In this document: positions 28,996 through 38,585 of the stretch, piece by piece
Layout of the letters: each line of letters starts with the position of its first letter
Position numbering within the stretch: position 1 is the stretch's first letter
Assembly (NCBI GenBank): GCA_011799875.1
Contig: CM022299.1
Span: 351,026,526 to 351,090,525, forward strand
Length of the DNA stretch: 64,000 bases
Reading direction: 5' to 3'
From: Thinopyrum elongatum
Lineage: Eukaryota > Streptophyta > Magnoliopsida > Poales > Poaceae
Program-made: the position numbers and the translations under genes
The notes under the pieces: generated by a model
Told to the model about the DNA's origin: nothing
The model's database searches: none
Seen by the model: the letters and a program-made list of their open reading frames with translations, nothing else

Positions 28996-31469
28996 AGGTT
29001 TCCCCCTGGTGTTTTGACACACAGTTACTATGACTTTAACCATGAACCATGATAAAGTCGGGTCGGCCCTGAGGGGTACCCGCACGAGCATGTGATGCGA
29101 GTGATGTGGAGACGGGTTGACCTGGAGGGTGCCCGCGAGATAATTACGAGGCGTGGCCGGGCATTCTTAGCCCTTGCCGCAAGTCCTCGAGACGGGGTGA
29201 CGGGGTCACATCGATCGTGAGTCTCTGCTCATTATCGCACGCTCCTAATTCACTAACGATTTGGATATTTGATCTGAGTGGGCCTCTGGCCCGATAGCAC
29301 TAACCATCACGTGGGAACAGTTATGGGCACTCTGCGTCATATGCATCAGCCGAAGCTTAATGGATGTTAGCGACTGAGCGGCGCATGCCGGGTTGGACTG
29401 CGTAACGCAACCGCTTGATAGTGTGGGTTGCTAGGTCTGCTCTTGGTGGCCCCGCAACATGTAAGAGTTCCCGGGGCGATGGCCCAAGACCCCTAGGGGC
29501 ATAGGTTTAGTCCGGCGTGCTGACCTCTCTGTTAAGCCTAGGTCGGGTTGCGGCGTATCATTTGGGCAAGGCCGGGCATGACCCAGTAAAGTGCGTTCGG
29601 CCGGAGTTAATCGAGCGTGGTGGGTAAGTTGGTGCACCCCTGCAGGGAAGAACTAATCTATGCATAGCCGGATCCTCGGTAACGGATGCTCGGAGTTGTA
29701 TCCCAATCGATGCAACTAGAACTTAATGATGGATTGAGATATGGATACTAGGGCTCTGGGATTGCTTTCTCGCAGGGAGTCGAGAAAGGATCTCTGGCCG
29801 TGGTTGATACTTAATACTACTACTACTTTATATTGTGCTGATCTACACTCTTCTAATGCTACAAGACTACTGAAGATGCTAGTCTTCGATAGGACTAGGC
29901 CTTCCCTCTATTCTGGCATTTCTGCAGCCCAGTCCACATATACAACCTCTCTTTGATAATGTTGCATATGTAGTGTAGATCCTTGCTTGCTGAGTACTTC
30001 GGATGAGTACTCACGGTTTCTTTGCTTCCTCTTTTTCCCCATATCCTTTTGATGCAACCAGATGACGGAGCTCCTGAGACAGCTGCCCCCACCGACGACT
30101 ACTACTACCGCCCCGAGGGTGGTTACTACTTCGAGCTTGCCGATGACCAAGAGTAGGATCGGAGGGTCCCAGGCAGGAGGCCTGCGCCTTTTCGATCATT
30201 GTGTTTTCTTTTGCCCCGCCTTCTTAAAGGCTTGTCTGTTTTATCTTTTATATCTGTACTCATATATCTGATGCTTCCGCTGACGCTTGTATGCGAGCTT
30301 ATGTATTCGAGCCCTCGAGGCCCCTGGCTTGTAATATAAAGCTTGTATGACTTTATTTATGTTTTAGAGTTGTGTTGTGATTCCTTCAAGTGAGTCCTTA
30401 GGCTTGATCGTGTGCATTTGTGTGTATGATTAGTGCACGATTAAGCCGGGGGCATCGCAATGTATTCCGTAAATAGTCATACGTGCTTATGGAAAGAACT
30501 TGCATGACATCTTTTGTCCTACCCTCCCGTGTCAGCGGGGTCCATATGGAAACTAAGGGATATTAAGGCCTCCTTTTAATAGAGAACTGGAACAAAGCAT
30601 TAACACATAGTGAATACATGAACTCCTCAAACTACGGTCATCACCGAAAAGTATCCCGAATACTGTCACTCCGGGGTTTGAGGATCATAACACGTAGTAG
30701 GTGACTATAACTTACAAGATCGGATCTGGAACATAGATATAATGGTGATAACATAAACGGTTCAAATCTGAAATCATGGCACCTGGGCCCAAAGTGACAA
30801 GCATTAAGCATGGCAAAGTCATAGCAACAGCAATCTCAGGACATAGTGGATACTAGGGATCAAGCCCTAACAAAACTAACTCAATTACATGATGAATCTC
30901 ATCCAACTCCTCATCGAACAGCGAGCCTACAAAGGAATTACTCACTCCCGGTGGGGGGCATCATGGAATTGGCGATGAAGGAGGGTTGGTGATGACGAAG
31001 ATCAGAGATCCCCCTCTCCAGAGCCCAAAACGGACTCCAGATCTGGCCTCCCGATGAAGAACATGAGGTGGCGGCGGCTCCGTATCGCTAAACGAGATAA
31101 TTCTTCCTCCCTTATTTTTTTCTAGAAAAATAGGATTTTATAGCGTTGGAATCAGGGTTTGCGGGGCCATCAGGTGGGCACAACCCACCTGGGCGCGCCT
31201 GAGGGGGGGGCGCCCTGGTGGGTTGTGCTCACCCAGGGCCCCCCTCCGGTGGTTCTTGGTTCCAGTATTTTTCTTTTATTGTATAAAAATTCTCCAAGAA
31301 GTTTCGTTCCAATCTGAGAACTTTTATTTCTGCACAAAAACAACACCATGGTAGTTCTACTGAAAACAGCGTCAGTCCGGGTTAGTTTCATTCAAATCAT
31401 GCAAATTAGAGTCCAAAACAAGAGGAAAAGCGTTAGGAAAGGTAGATACGACGGATACGTATCAAGGAG

Positions 31470-32275
31470 TTGGTGTGAGAAGAAGGGGATCTGAGGGCCG
31501 GACCTCTGCCCTCGAACCTTTTATATCAACAAACAAAATCTCGGGAGGAATCTCTCACCGCCAATCCCCGGATCGACGGCCCGCGCGGCAGTGCTTTGCG
31601 CAGGACAGCGGCGACACGTGGCGGAGATCATGCGCGCAAATCGAGGAGCCACGCCCCCACTTTCCCACCAACGCATGACATTACCGCTTCAGCGCGCGAA
31701 CGCGCGAATTCAAATCACGAGATTTCTGGGACAGATCAATCCGATTGATCACCAGCGATTCCTTTCCTAAAGGATGCACGTTAGTCCGACTGACCACCCT
31801 CCGCGGGGACCCGTGCACTCAGACACGTTAAACACCCGACTGAATTCTTCTTCAGGATTGTTATGTGACGAGCTTGATGCCCCTCTATGGGTTCACTTAG
31901 CCCTCTCGAAAGGTTCCAAGGTGCATGACTCATAAACCTGGACTTGTAGAGGTCCCGTGCTGGCGTTCCCTTGGGATAAGGAGTGGCGTCTCTCTGGAGA
32001 GTCAGACCACGCGCCGGCGTCGCCCCTTGAGTTGTCATGGCATGTCCTCACTCGGGCCCCTAGTCTGTCTCTTCCGAGAGACAAAATGAATGCCATCGGG
32101 TTTTTTCTCGATGATCAACAACACCCGGTCATCTAGGTAAAATTAAAGTCCAGAATCCATTGCGTCTTCATCCAAGGAACAATGAATCACGACTCAAAAA
32201 CGTATTCCGAGTGACCCTGCAGCACTCGGACTCAACCGAAGGATCGATTCGTCTGTTCTACAAAATCCCAACCTA
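31470..32275. other. Tat2 noncoding region: aORF promoter and 3' spacer
   Basis: No gene is seen. Near its left end a TATA box on the minus strand (GATATAAAAGG, 31517-31526) would lie about 90 bases before the aORF ATG at 25881 once the solo LTR is removed. The remainder is the spacer leading to the polypurine tract. Confidence 0.55.
31517..31526 (-). promoter_or_regulatory. TATA box of the Tat2 aORF
   Basis: ATATAAAAGG on the minus strand, followed by the leader of the antisense ORF. The 5.5 kb solo LTR now separates it from the ATG at 25881. Confidence 0.5.
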
Positions 32276-32363
32276 TTCGAGGGCTAATGATGTGGTTACC
32301 TATTACAGGTAGGGTCAAGGGCCCATCATTTGGGACCCACATGGGGCCCATCACCATCATAGG
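32276..32363 (+). mobile_element. Tat2 polypurine tract and start of its 3' LTR
   Basis: ATTCGAGGGCTAA (polypurine-type tract ending 32287) is followed by TGATGTGGTTACC, the probable first bases of the Tat2 3' LTR. Only ~76 bp remain before the sequence changes to an Athila LTR end at about 32364. The other Tat2 LTR is outside the window, so the boundary cannot be confirmed here. Confidence 0.55.
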
Positions 32364-32420
32364 TAGATCCAAAACAAGAGGAAAAGCGTTAGGAAAAGTA
32401 GATATGACGAAGACGTATCT
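32364..32420 (-). mobile_element. Athila 3' LTR remnant (last ~57 bp in plus-strand terms)
   Basis: The sequence AACAAGAGGAAAAGCGTTAG...ACGTATCT matches the terminal bases of the solo LTR ending at 31464, not the end of the 5' LTR at 58320. The rest of this LTR is deleted, together with most of the Tat2 3' LTR. Confidence 0.7.
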
Positions 32421-32434
32421 ACTCCCCCAAGCTT
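32421..32434 (-). other. Athila polypurine tract
   Basis: AAGCTTGGGGGAGT on the minus strand, directly adjoining the LTR remnant. This is a typical Athila 3' polypurine tract. Confidence 0.8.
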
Positions 32435-34530
32435 AAACCTTTGCTTGTCCTCAAGCAATTCAGTTGATAAACTGAAAGTGAAAAAGAAAAACTTTTACGA
32501 ACTCTTTTGCTCTTGTTTACATAAATAAGCTTAAGTAGCACCCAGGTTTTTAGCAAAGATTATAACAAACCATGTCAATAATAACTCTTAAAAATTATAT
32601 TAACTCATATCAATGACATAATCAACTAGCGAGCAATAATAAAACATCTCAAATGACAATACCTTGTCAAAACAATCATGATATAATATGACAACAGTGG
32701 TATCTCGCTAGCCCTTTCTGAGACCGCAAAACATAAATGCAGAGCACCTCCAAAGTTCAAGCAGCGACTAAACATTTTAATTCATGGTAGAAAAGATCCA
32801 GTCATGATGCATCCAACATTAACTATACACAATGCACGTGGATGACAATAGTGCTCTCAGGGTCTGGCGCTTATTTGAGAAGGTGATGGCTCAACATAAA
32901 ATTAAATATATAGTCCCTTAGCAGAGGGAAGCAGGGATTTGCAGCGGTGCCAGAGCTCAATTTTTAAGACAGAGGTAAATGAAATTTTGAGAAATGCACC
33001 CTTCTTGTTTACTTTGCGACCATCAGTTATCGGTATCTTCCATGCTAAACACATTAGTGGCGGTTCCCAAGTGATAAAGTAAAGGTTTACTCCACCTCCA
33101 CCAACAAACACACTCCACGGCTAGCCGTATCCACGGGTACCGTCCATACCAACATCAATCCTGGGGGAGTTTTGTTTAATTATTTGCAATTTGATTTCGG
33201 GACTGGGAATCCCTATTACCGCCCCTCTTGTGCAAGGATGAGTGAATAAACACTCAGCATGAGAATAGCCCGCTTAGCATGGAAGATACCGACTACCTCC
33301 TGTCACTCTATGAACAATCCAGGCACACAAAAAGGGTATTTATTTGAAGTTTTTAGAGGTGGCACATGCAAATTTACTTAGAATGGCAGGGTAATACCGC
33401 ATATTGGTAGGTATGGTGGACTCATCTGGAATAACTTGGGTTTTAGGATTTTGATGCACAAGCAGTATTTCTGCTTAGTACAGGCGAAGGCTAGTAGATA
33501 GGTTGGGAAGCGGCCAACTAGAGAGCAAAAACGGTCATGAACATGCATTATGCATAATGAACATTGGATACTAGCATGAGTAGGATATGAACACCATGAA
33601 CATAAATATCATAGAGGCTATGTTGTTTTGATTCAACTACATGCATGAACATGTGCCAAGTCAAGCCACTCGAACATTCAGAGGAGGATACCATATCATC
33701 ATACAACATCACAATCATTTTAACGCAATGTTGACATCCAAGATAAATCATTATCCACCCCTAGCTACTTAAGCATGGCATGAGAAACTATAATCTCTAA
33801 TTATCATTGCAAACATGTTTGATCATAATATGCTAAATCATGGATACTAGGTTAAACATATTTACAAAAACAGAACAAGTTGAGTTCATACCCGTTTCTC
33901 TCTGCCACAACCAGTTCACCAAATATCATCATTATTGCCTTTCACTTGCACGACCGAACAATTTGAAAATAATAATAGTGCAAGAATGCTGTGGACTAAG
34001 CTGGAATCTGCAAAGATTTTATTCAAAGGAGAAGATAAGGTAATTTGGGCTCTTCGTTAGATCAACAATAATGCACATGAGAGCCACTCAACAATCTCAT
34101 CGTGGTCTTCTCCTTGGTATGACTCAATAAACGGAAAATAAATTCAGAGAAACACACTGAAATATTTTTGGAGTTTTTAGTTTTTCTAGAAGAAAGCAGA
34201 TTAAAGAAGGAAAAACAAAAACGAGAAAAACTATTTACATGGGAAAGCTCCCAACAAGCAAGAAGAAGAATCGAGAAATCTTTTTGGGTTTTTCTTTTAA
34301 TACTACAACTATTTAAACTAGAAAGAAAAAAATGAAAAGAAGCAGGAAATATTTTTGGGTTTTCTCAAAGTTTTTCAAACACACAAGAAGAAGGCGAGAA
34401 TAAATCTAGTATGGATAATACAATGAAAATGTGTGGACACCGACAAATGGAATGAGATGTGTGAACATGAATGTAATGTCGGTGGAAATACGTACTCCCC
34501 CAAGCTTAGGCTTTTGGCCTAACTTGGAAA
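32435..34530. other. Athila 3' noncoding region
   Basis: About 2.1 kb of A/T-rich sequence with no convincing ORF. A second copy of the polypurine-like motif (CTCCCCCAAGCTTAGGC in plus terms) lies at 34495-34511, just after the end of the 3' ORF. Confidence 0.6.
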
Positions 34531-35549
34531 TCACCTCTCGTAGTAGCCCTCGAGTCCCATGTTAAAGTGCTGTGGAGCGGGCACCTGAGGGTCCCACTCC
34601 TGAGGCTCCTCCTTAGCCGCTGCCTGGTTGTTCCGGTAGGCGACGATGTCCTCTAGCATGATCCTGTATCCTCTCCTGGCAATAGAATCAAACAAAGTAG
34701 GTGCAGGCAATGGAATAATATCATGAGTATTAATACTGAAAACCAGGTTGTAAGGAATATCAATAGCGGTGTTCTCGCCATCAATAAATTGATGAGCTGC
34801 CATAGCCTGGCGATCTAAATAAACTTTGGTTAGACGGTAATCATGCTAGCGAATCTGAATGTTAAAATGACTCGCTAAACGAGTCGCATAAATACCGCCA
34901 TGAATTTTACCCTTAGTTCTGTTAAGGTGTAGGCGACGTGCAACAATACCTCCCAAGCTATAAGTGTTATCGCCGTAGAGTGCACGGCGTAAGACAGCGA
35001 AATCTGGGGCACTAAGTGCACCAACCTTCTCTCTAGCAAGTAGACACTTCGCAATGAATAGAGTAAAATAATGCACAGAAGGAAACTGCAAGCTAGTAGT
35101 GGTGACACTCGATGCCCCTCTCTCATCTCCCACTGACAGAGTGCGATAAATGTCCTCAAAATCTGCAGGCCTAGGCTCTCTTATTTCCCCGCCAGAAGGG
35201 ATTAAGCATATATCACAAAATTCAGTAAGTGGTATCTGACGGGTTTCAGCATATAAATTAAACCGCACCTCAGGGGGGTATTCCTACTTATGAAATGAAA
35301 ACTTTGCACAAAGGAATTTGTAAGGAGATGATATTGTTCACACTCAGCTGCGATGAAGTCGGTGAGGCCAACATTGACAGCAAATTGTGCGAACTCTTGA
35401 CGGATTCCGGCCCCATCCATGAAGGGGCTGTGAGGCCATTCGCATGGCCGCACTTCCGCCATTCTCTGAGTTTGGATGTCACTATCCGATGATTCACCCA
35501 GAACTCCCTTGGAGTTCTTCTTGGAAGCAAACTTCCTAAAGAAACTCAT
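34531..35549 (-). pseudogene. Athila 3' ORF (unknown, env position), one frameshift and one stop
   Basis: From the ATG at 35549 (MSFFRKFASKKNSKG) the coding sequence runs about 340 codons to 34531. It includes the conserved blocks LTEFCDICLIPSGGEIREPR, NTYSLGGIVARRLHLNR and HGGIYATRLASHFNIQIR and ends MGLEGYYER. A one-frame slip near 35270 and a TAG near 34846 break it. It lies between protease and the 3' polypurine tract, where Athila elements carry an extra, sometimes env-like, ORF, but I see no signal peptide or membrane segment, so an envelope role is not supported. Its function is unknown. Confidence 0.65.
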
Positions 35550-35944
35550 CTTATTCCTATGAACAAAATTCTGAAATTTTTAGTCCACAAAATTTTTGTC
35601 AACAAAACATCACAAGATTGGTAGCAACTACTCATAGACATGCATAGAGGCAATATTGAGCATTCTAACTACTTAGAACTCTAAGAATTCAACATGCAAG
35701 CTCATCTACAGCAACAGCAAGAGTAGCTAATTATTCAAAATATAAAACACTAAAGCAAAAACTAATTGGACAAATGGAGGAGTCACATACCAAGTAGCAA
35801 TCCCCCAAAACAGTTTCGGAAACGGAGCTTCGAGCAAAGAGATCGAAATCCGCGGGTTTGAGAGCAAGAACACGAGAGAGAGAGAGAGCAATGGTGAATT
35901 TTTTCTGGAGGTAGGTGGTGACATGGGCTAAAGAGATAAGTGAG

Positions 35945-36190
35945 GGGGCCCACGTGGGGACCACAACCCACCAGGGGGCGCCTGGGGGTGCTGGCGCGCC
36001 CAGGTGGGTTGTGCCCACCTGGTGCACCCCCCCTATGATGTTATTTGCACCAAAAATTCTTAAATATTCAGAAAAAAATTGTATTAAATTTTCAGGGCAT
36101 TCTGAGAACTTTTATTTTTGGGTCATTTTTTATTGCACGGGAAATGCAGAAAACAGACAAAACATGGCATTTTATTTTATTTAACTAAGA
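35945..36190 (-). promoter_or_regulatory. LTR U3-like segment upstream of the Athila 3' ORF
   Basis: The 17-mer TCTGAGAACTTTTATTT at 36101 is followed 81 bp to the left by a GC-rich hairpin (35961-36020). The same pair occurs in the Athila LTRs with near-identical spacing: 31313 with hairpin 31171-31235, and 58158 with hairpin 58020-58074. Further left come a CT-repeat leader (about 35874-35890) and then the ORF at 35549. It therefore resembles the LTR promoter but lies inside the element; no CA/TG LTR ends are present around it. Confidence 0.6.
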
Positions 36191-36340
36191 AAAACAGAAA
36201 ACAAACATTGGGGACAGAAGGTTGTGCTTACTAAATTCGTCAACTTCATACCTCTCAAAAATGATCCATTAATAAGGTTGATCAAGTCTTATTAACAACC
36301 ACTTTCGATTAGCATGAAACTGAAGAACTTTCGTAAAACA

Positions 36341-37474
36341 CTAGGTTACCTCAACAGGGATATGCATGTCCCCCACAATAAGCATTTCATATTTCTTTTT
36401 GGCAGTAGGTAGAGGTAGTTGAAAACTTCCAATAGTGAGTGTCGGAGATTTTTCAATAACATTAATACCATTCACTTGGAATTGTTTCTTCGGAAAGTGC
36501 ACCGTATGCTCATTACCATTGATATGAAAAGTGACCTTGCTTTTATTGCAATCAATAACAGCCCCTGCAGTATTCAAGAAGGGTTTACCAAGCATAATCG
36601 ACATGTTGTTGTCCTCGGGCATCTCAAGTATAACAAAGTCAGTCAAGATAGTAACATTAGCAACAACAACGGGCACATCCTCACAAATACCGATAGGTAT
36701 GGCAGTTGATTTATCAGCCATTTGCAAAGATATTTCATTAGGTGTGAGTTTATTCAAATCAAGTCTTTTGTTTAAAGAGAAAGGCATAACACTAACACCA
36801 GCTCCTAAATCACATAAAGCAGTTTTCACATAGTTTCTTTTGATGGAGCAAGGTATAGTTGGTATTCTCGGATCTCCAAGTTTTTTAGGTACTCCATTCT
36901 TAAAAGAATAATTAGCAGGCATGGTGGAGATTTCAGCTTCCGGTATTTTTCTCTTATTAGTGATGATGTCTTTCATGTACTTTGCATAAGGGGCCATATT
37001 TAAAATATCAGTCAAGCGAGTACGCAAAAAGACTGGCCTAATCATTTCAGCAAAGCGTTCAAATTCTTCATCATCTTTCTTCTTAGTTGATTTAGGTGGA
37101 AAGGGCATGGGTTTCTGAACCGATGGTTCTCTTTCTTTTCCATGTTTTCTAGCAACGAAGTCTCTTTTATCATATCTTTTATTTTTAGGTTGTGGGTTAT
37201 CAAGATCAACAACTGGTTCTATTTCAACATCATTATCTGGTTCTTTACTATTTGGTTGAGTGTCTTCATGAACATCATCATTATCTTTGTTATTATCACT
37301 AGGTGAATGTTCATTACCAGATTGAGTTTCTGCATCAGAGATAGAAACATCATTATCATTATCAGGAGGTTTTTCTATTTCAGGTTCACTAGAGGCATGC
37401 AAAGTCCTATCATTTTTCTTTTTCTTCTTCTTTTTAGAAGGACTAGGTGCATCAGTGTTAATTCTTTGAGAGTC
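36341..37474 (-). CDS. Athila protease region of a gag-pro polyprotein
   Basis: Reading continues in the same frame as gag, after a TAA at 37475-37477, through a basic KKKKK stretch and an acidic, asparagine/aspartate-rich linker to a retropepsin domain. The domain has CDLGAGVSVMP (catalytic D-L-G-A in place of the common D-S/T-G-A) and IMLGKPFLNTAGAVIDCNK. It ends with a stop at 36341; no RT follows. Athila proteases with DLGA are well known in plants, so the substitution is not itself a defect. Here it would be made only if the gag stop is read through. Confidence 0.8.
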   Translation of the reverse strand, partial: DSQRINTDAPSPSKKKKKKKNDRTLHASSEPEIEKPPDNDNDVSISDAETQSGNEHSPSDNNKDNDDVHEDTQPNSKEPDNDVEIEPVVDLDNPQPKNKRYDKRDFVARKHGKEREPSVQKPMPFPPKSTKKKDDEEFERFAEMIRPVFLRTRLTDILNMAPYAKYMKDIITNKRKIPEAEISTMPANYSFKNGVPKKLGDPRIPTIPCSIKRNYVKTALCDLGAGVSVMPFSLNKRLDLNKLTPNEISLQMADKSTAIPIGICEDVPVVVANVTILTDFVILEMPEDNNMSIMLGKPFLNTAGAVIDCNKSKVTFHINGNEHTVHFPKKQFQVNGINVIEKSPTLTIGSFQLPLPTAKKKYEMLIVGDMHIPVEVT

Positions 37475-38585
37475 TTATTCAATTCTTTTAGGATGTCCCT
37501 CAGGATAAAGTGGTTCCTGAGTCATTTTACCCCCTCTAGCTTCTACTCTAACAGCAAAGTCATTTATATTATTATTCATTTCATCTAGCAACTCTCTTTG
37601 AGATTTAGCAACTTGTTCTAGTTGAGTTTGAACCATAGAGGCATGTTTTCCTACACCTCTAACATCATTGGAGATTCTAAATAACACGTCACTAAAGCGA
37701 GCAATCATATCAGAATTGTATTTCAATTGTTTCATAACATTTGCATTGAAGTGATCTTGCTTTCTAATATAGTTATCAAACTCATGAAGGCATTGACTAG
37801 GATGCATATTATACGGATTGTCATTATCATTAAATTTCATTAGAGAATTTACCTCTACCACCTTGGGTGTTGGTATGCCAAGTCCATTTATTTCTTCAAT
37901 AGGCGGTAAATTTTTGACATCCTCAGCTTTAATACCTTTTTCCTTCATAGATTTCTTTGCCTCTTGCATATCTTCCGGACTGAGATATAAGATACCCCTC
38001 TTCTTCGGAGTGGTTTTAGGCGGTGGTTCAGGAAGAGTCCAATCATCATAATTTTTCAATATGTTATTCAACAATTGTTCAGCTTGTTCAACAGTTCGTT
38101 CCCTGAAAACACAACCACCACAACTATCTAGGAAGTCCCTAGAAGCATCGGTTAGTCCATTATAGAAGATATCAAGTATTTCATTTTTCTTAAGAGGATG
38201 ATCAGGCAAAGCATTAAGCAATTGGATAAGCCTCCCCCAAGCTTGTGGGAGACTCTCTTCTTCAATTTGCACAAAGTTAAATATTTCCTGTAAGGCAGCT
38301 TGTTTCTTATGAGCAGGAAAATATTTTTCAGAGAAGTAGTAAATCATATCCTGGGGATTACGCACACAACCAGGAGCAAGAGTATTATACCATATCTTAG
38401 CATCACCCTTTAATGAGAACGGAAATAATTTGAGAATATAATAATAGCGAAACTTCTCATCATGAGCAAAAAGGGTGGCTATATCTTTCAATTTAGTAAG
38501 ATGTGCCACAACAGTTTCAGTTTCATAACCATGGAAAGGATCATATTCAACCAAAGTAATTTACTCTGGGTCGACAGAGAATTCA
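37475..38585 (-). pseudogene. Athila gag
   Basis: The capsid region reads LVEYDPFHGYETETVVAHL, LKLFPFSLKGDAKIWYNTL and HKKQAALQEIFNFVQIEEES, the standard Retrotrans_gag pattern, followed by a proline/lysine-rich stretch and a helical C-terminal part. The frame is open from 38554 to the TAA at 37475. Upstream, SVDPE is followed by a TAA at about 38562, and the N-terminus is separated by the truncated Tekay LTR inserted at 38586. No CCHC knuckle is visible. Gag and protease share one frame with only two stops, so decay is mild. Confidence 0.8.

Larger units (their letters stand above)
26328..30459 (+). mobile_element. Tekay-type solo LTR (4132 bp) nested in the Athila solo LTR
   Basis: It runs from TGTAACACTCC to GGGGGCATCGCA and is flanked by ATGTA at 26323-26327 and 30460-30464. 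Its ends and many interior blocks (for example GATTAGTGCACGATTAAGCC near the right end) match the LTRs of the complete Tekay element at 43780-56252, in opposite orientation. It contains no internal domain, so it is a solo LTR. Open frames inside it (such as 27388-27609) lie in GC-rich sequence without recognisable domains, and I do not call them genes. Confidence 0.88.
25918..31464 (-). mobile_element. Athila-type solo LTR (about 1.4 kb) split by a nested solo LTR
   Basis: The sequence begins TGATAACCCACAAGTATAGGGG (first 20 bases diagnostic) and ends ACGGATACGTATCA, flanked on both sides by AGGAG (25913-25917 and 31465-31469). No internal domain is present, so it is a solo LTR inserted at the 5' end of the Tat2 aORF. 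Homology to the LTR at 58467-59926, whose primer-binding site shows minus orientation, makes this one minus as well. It has a TATA box (GCTATAAAATCC on the minus strand, 31135-31142) and a GC-rich hairpin at 31171-31235. A 4.1 kb LTR is inserted at 26328-30459. Confidence 0.87.
4844..32363 (+). mobile_element. Tat2: degenerate Tat-clade Ty3/gypsy element, interrupted by later insertions
   Basis: Gag, protease, RT, archaeal-type RNase H, integrase, a noncoding spacer with a minisatellite, an antisense aORF, a polypurine tract and the beginning of a 3' LTR follow in the order typical of Tat elements, all in plus orientation except the aORF. Its 5' end is cut off by the Tat1 LTR at 4843. It is split at 9248-20687 by the LARD-like element and at 25918-31464 by a solo LTR; both sites have perfect 5 bp target duplications, and the coding sequence resumes correctly on the far side. 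Its 3' LTR is cut after about 76 bp by an Athila LTR remnant. Numerous stops and frameshifts show it is old and inactive. Confidence 0.85.

Noticed and set aside
34531..35549. Calling the Athila 3' ORF an envelope gene
   Set aside because: Its position fits, but there is no signal peptide, membrane segment or furin-like site visible, so only 'unknown 3' ORF' is supported.
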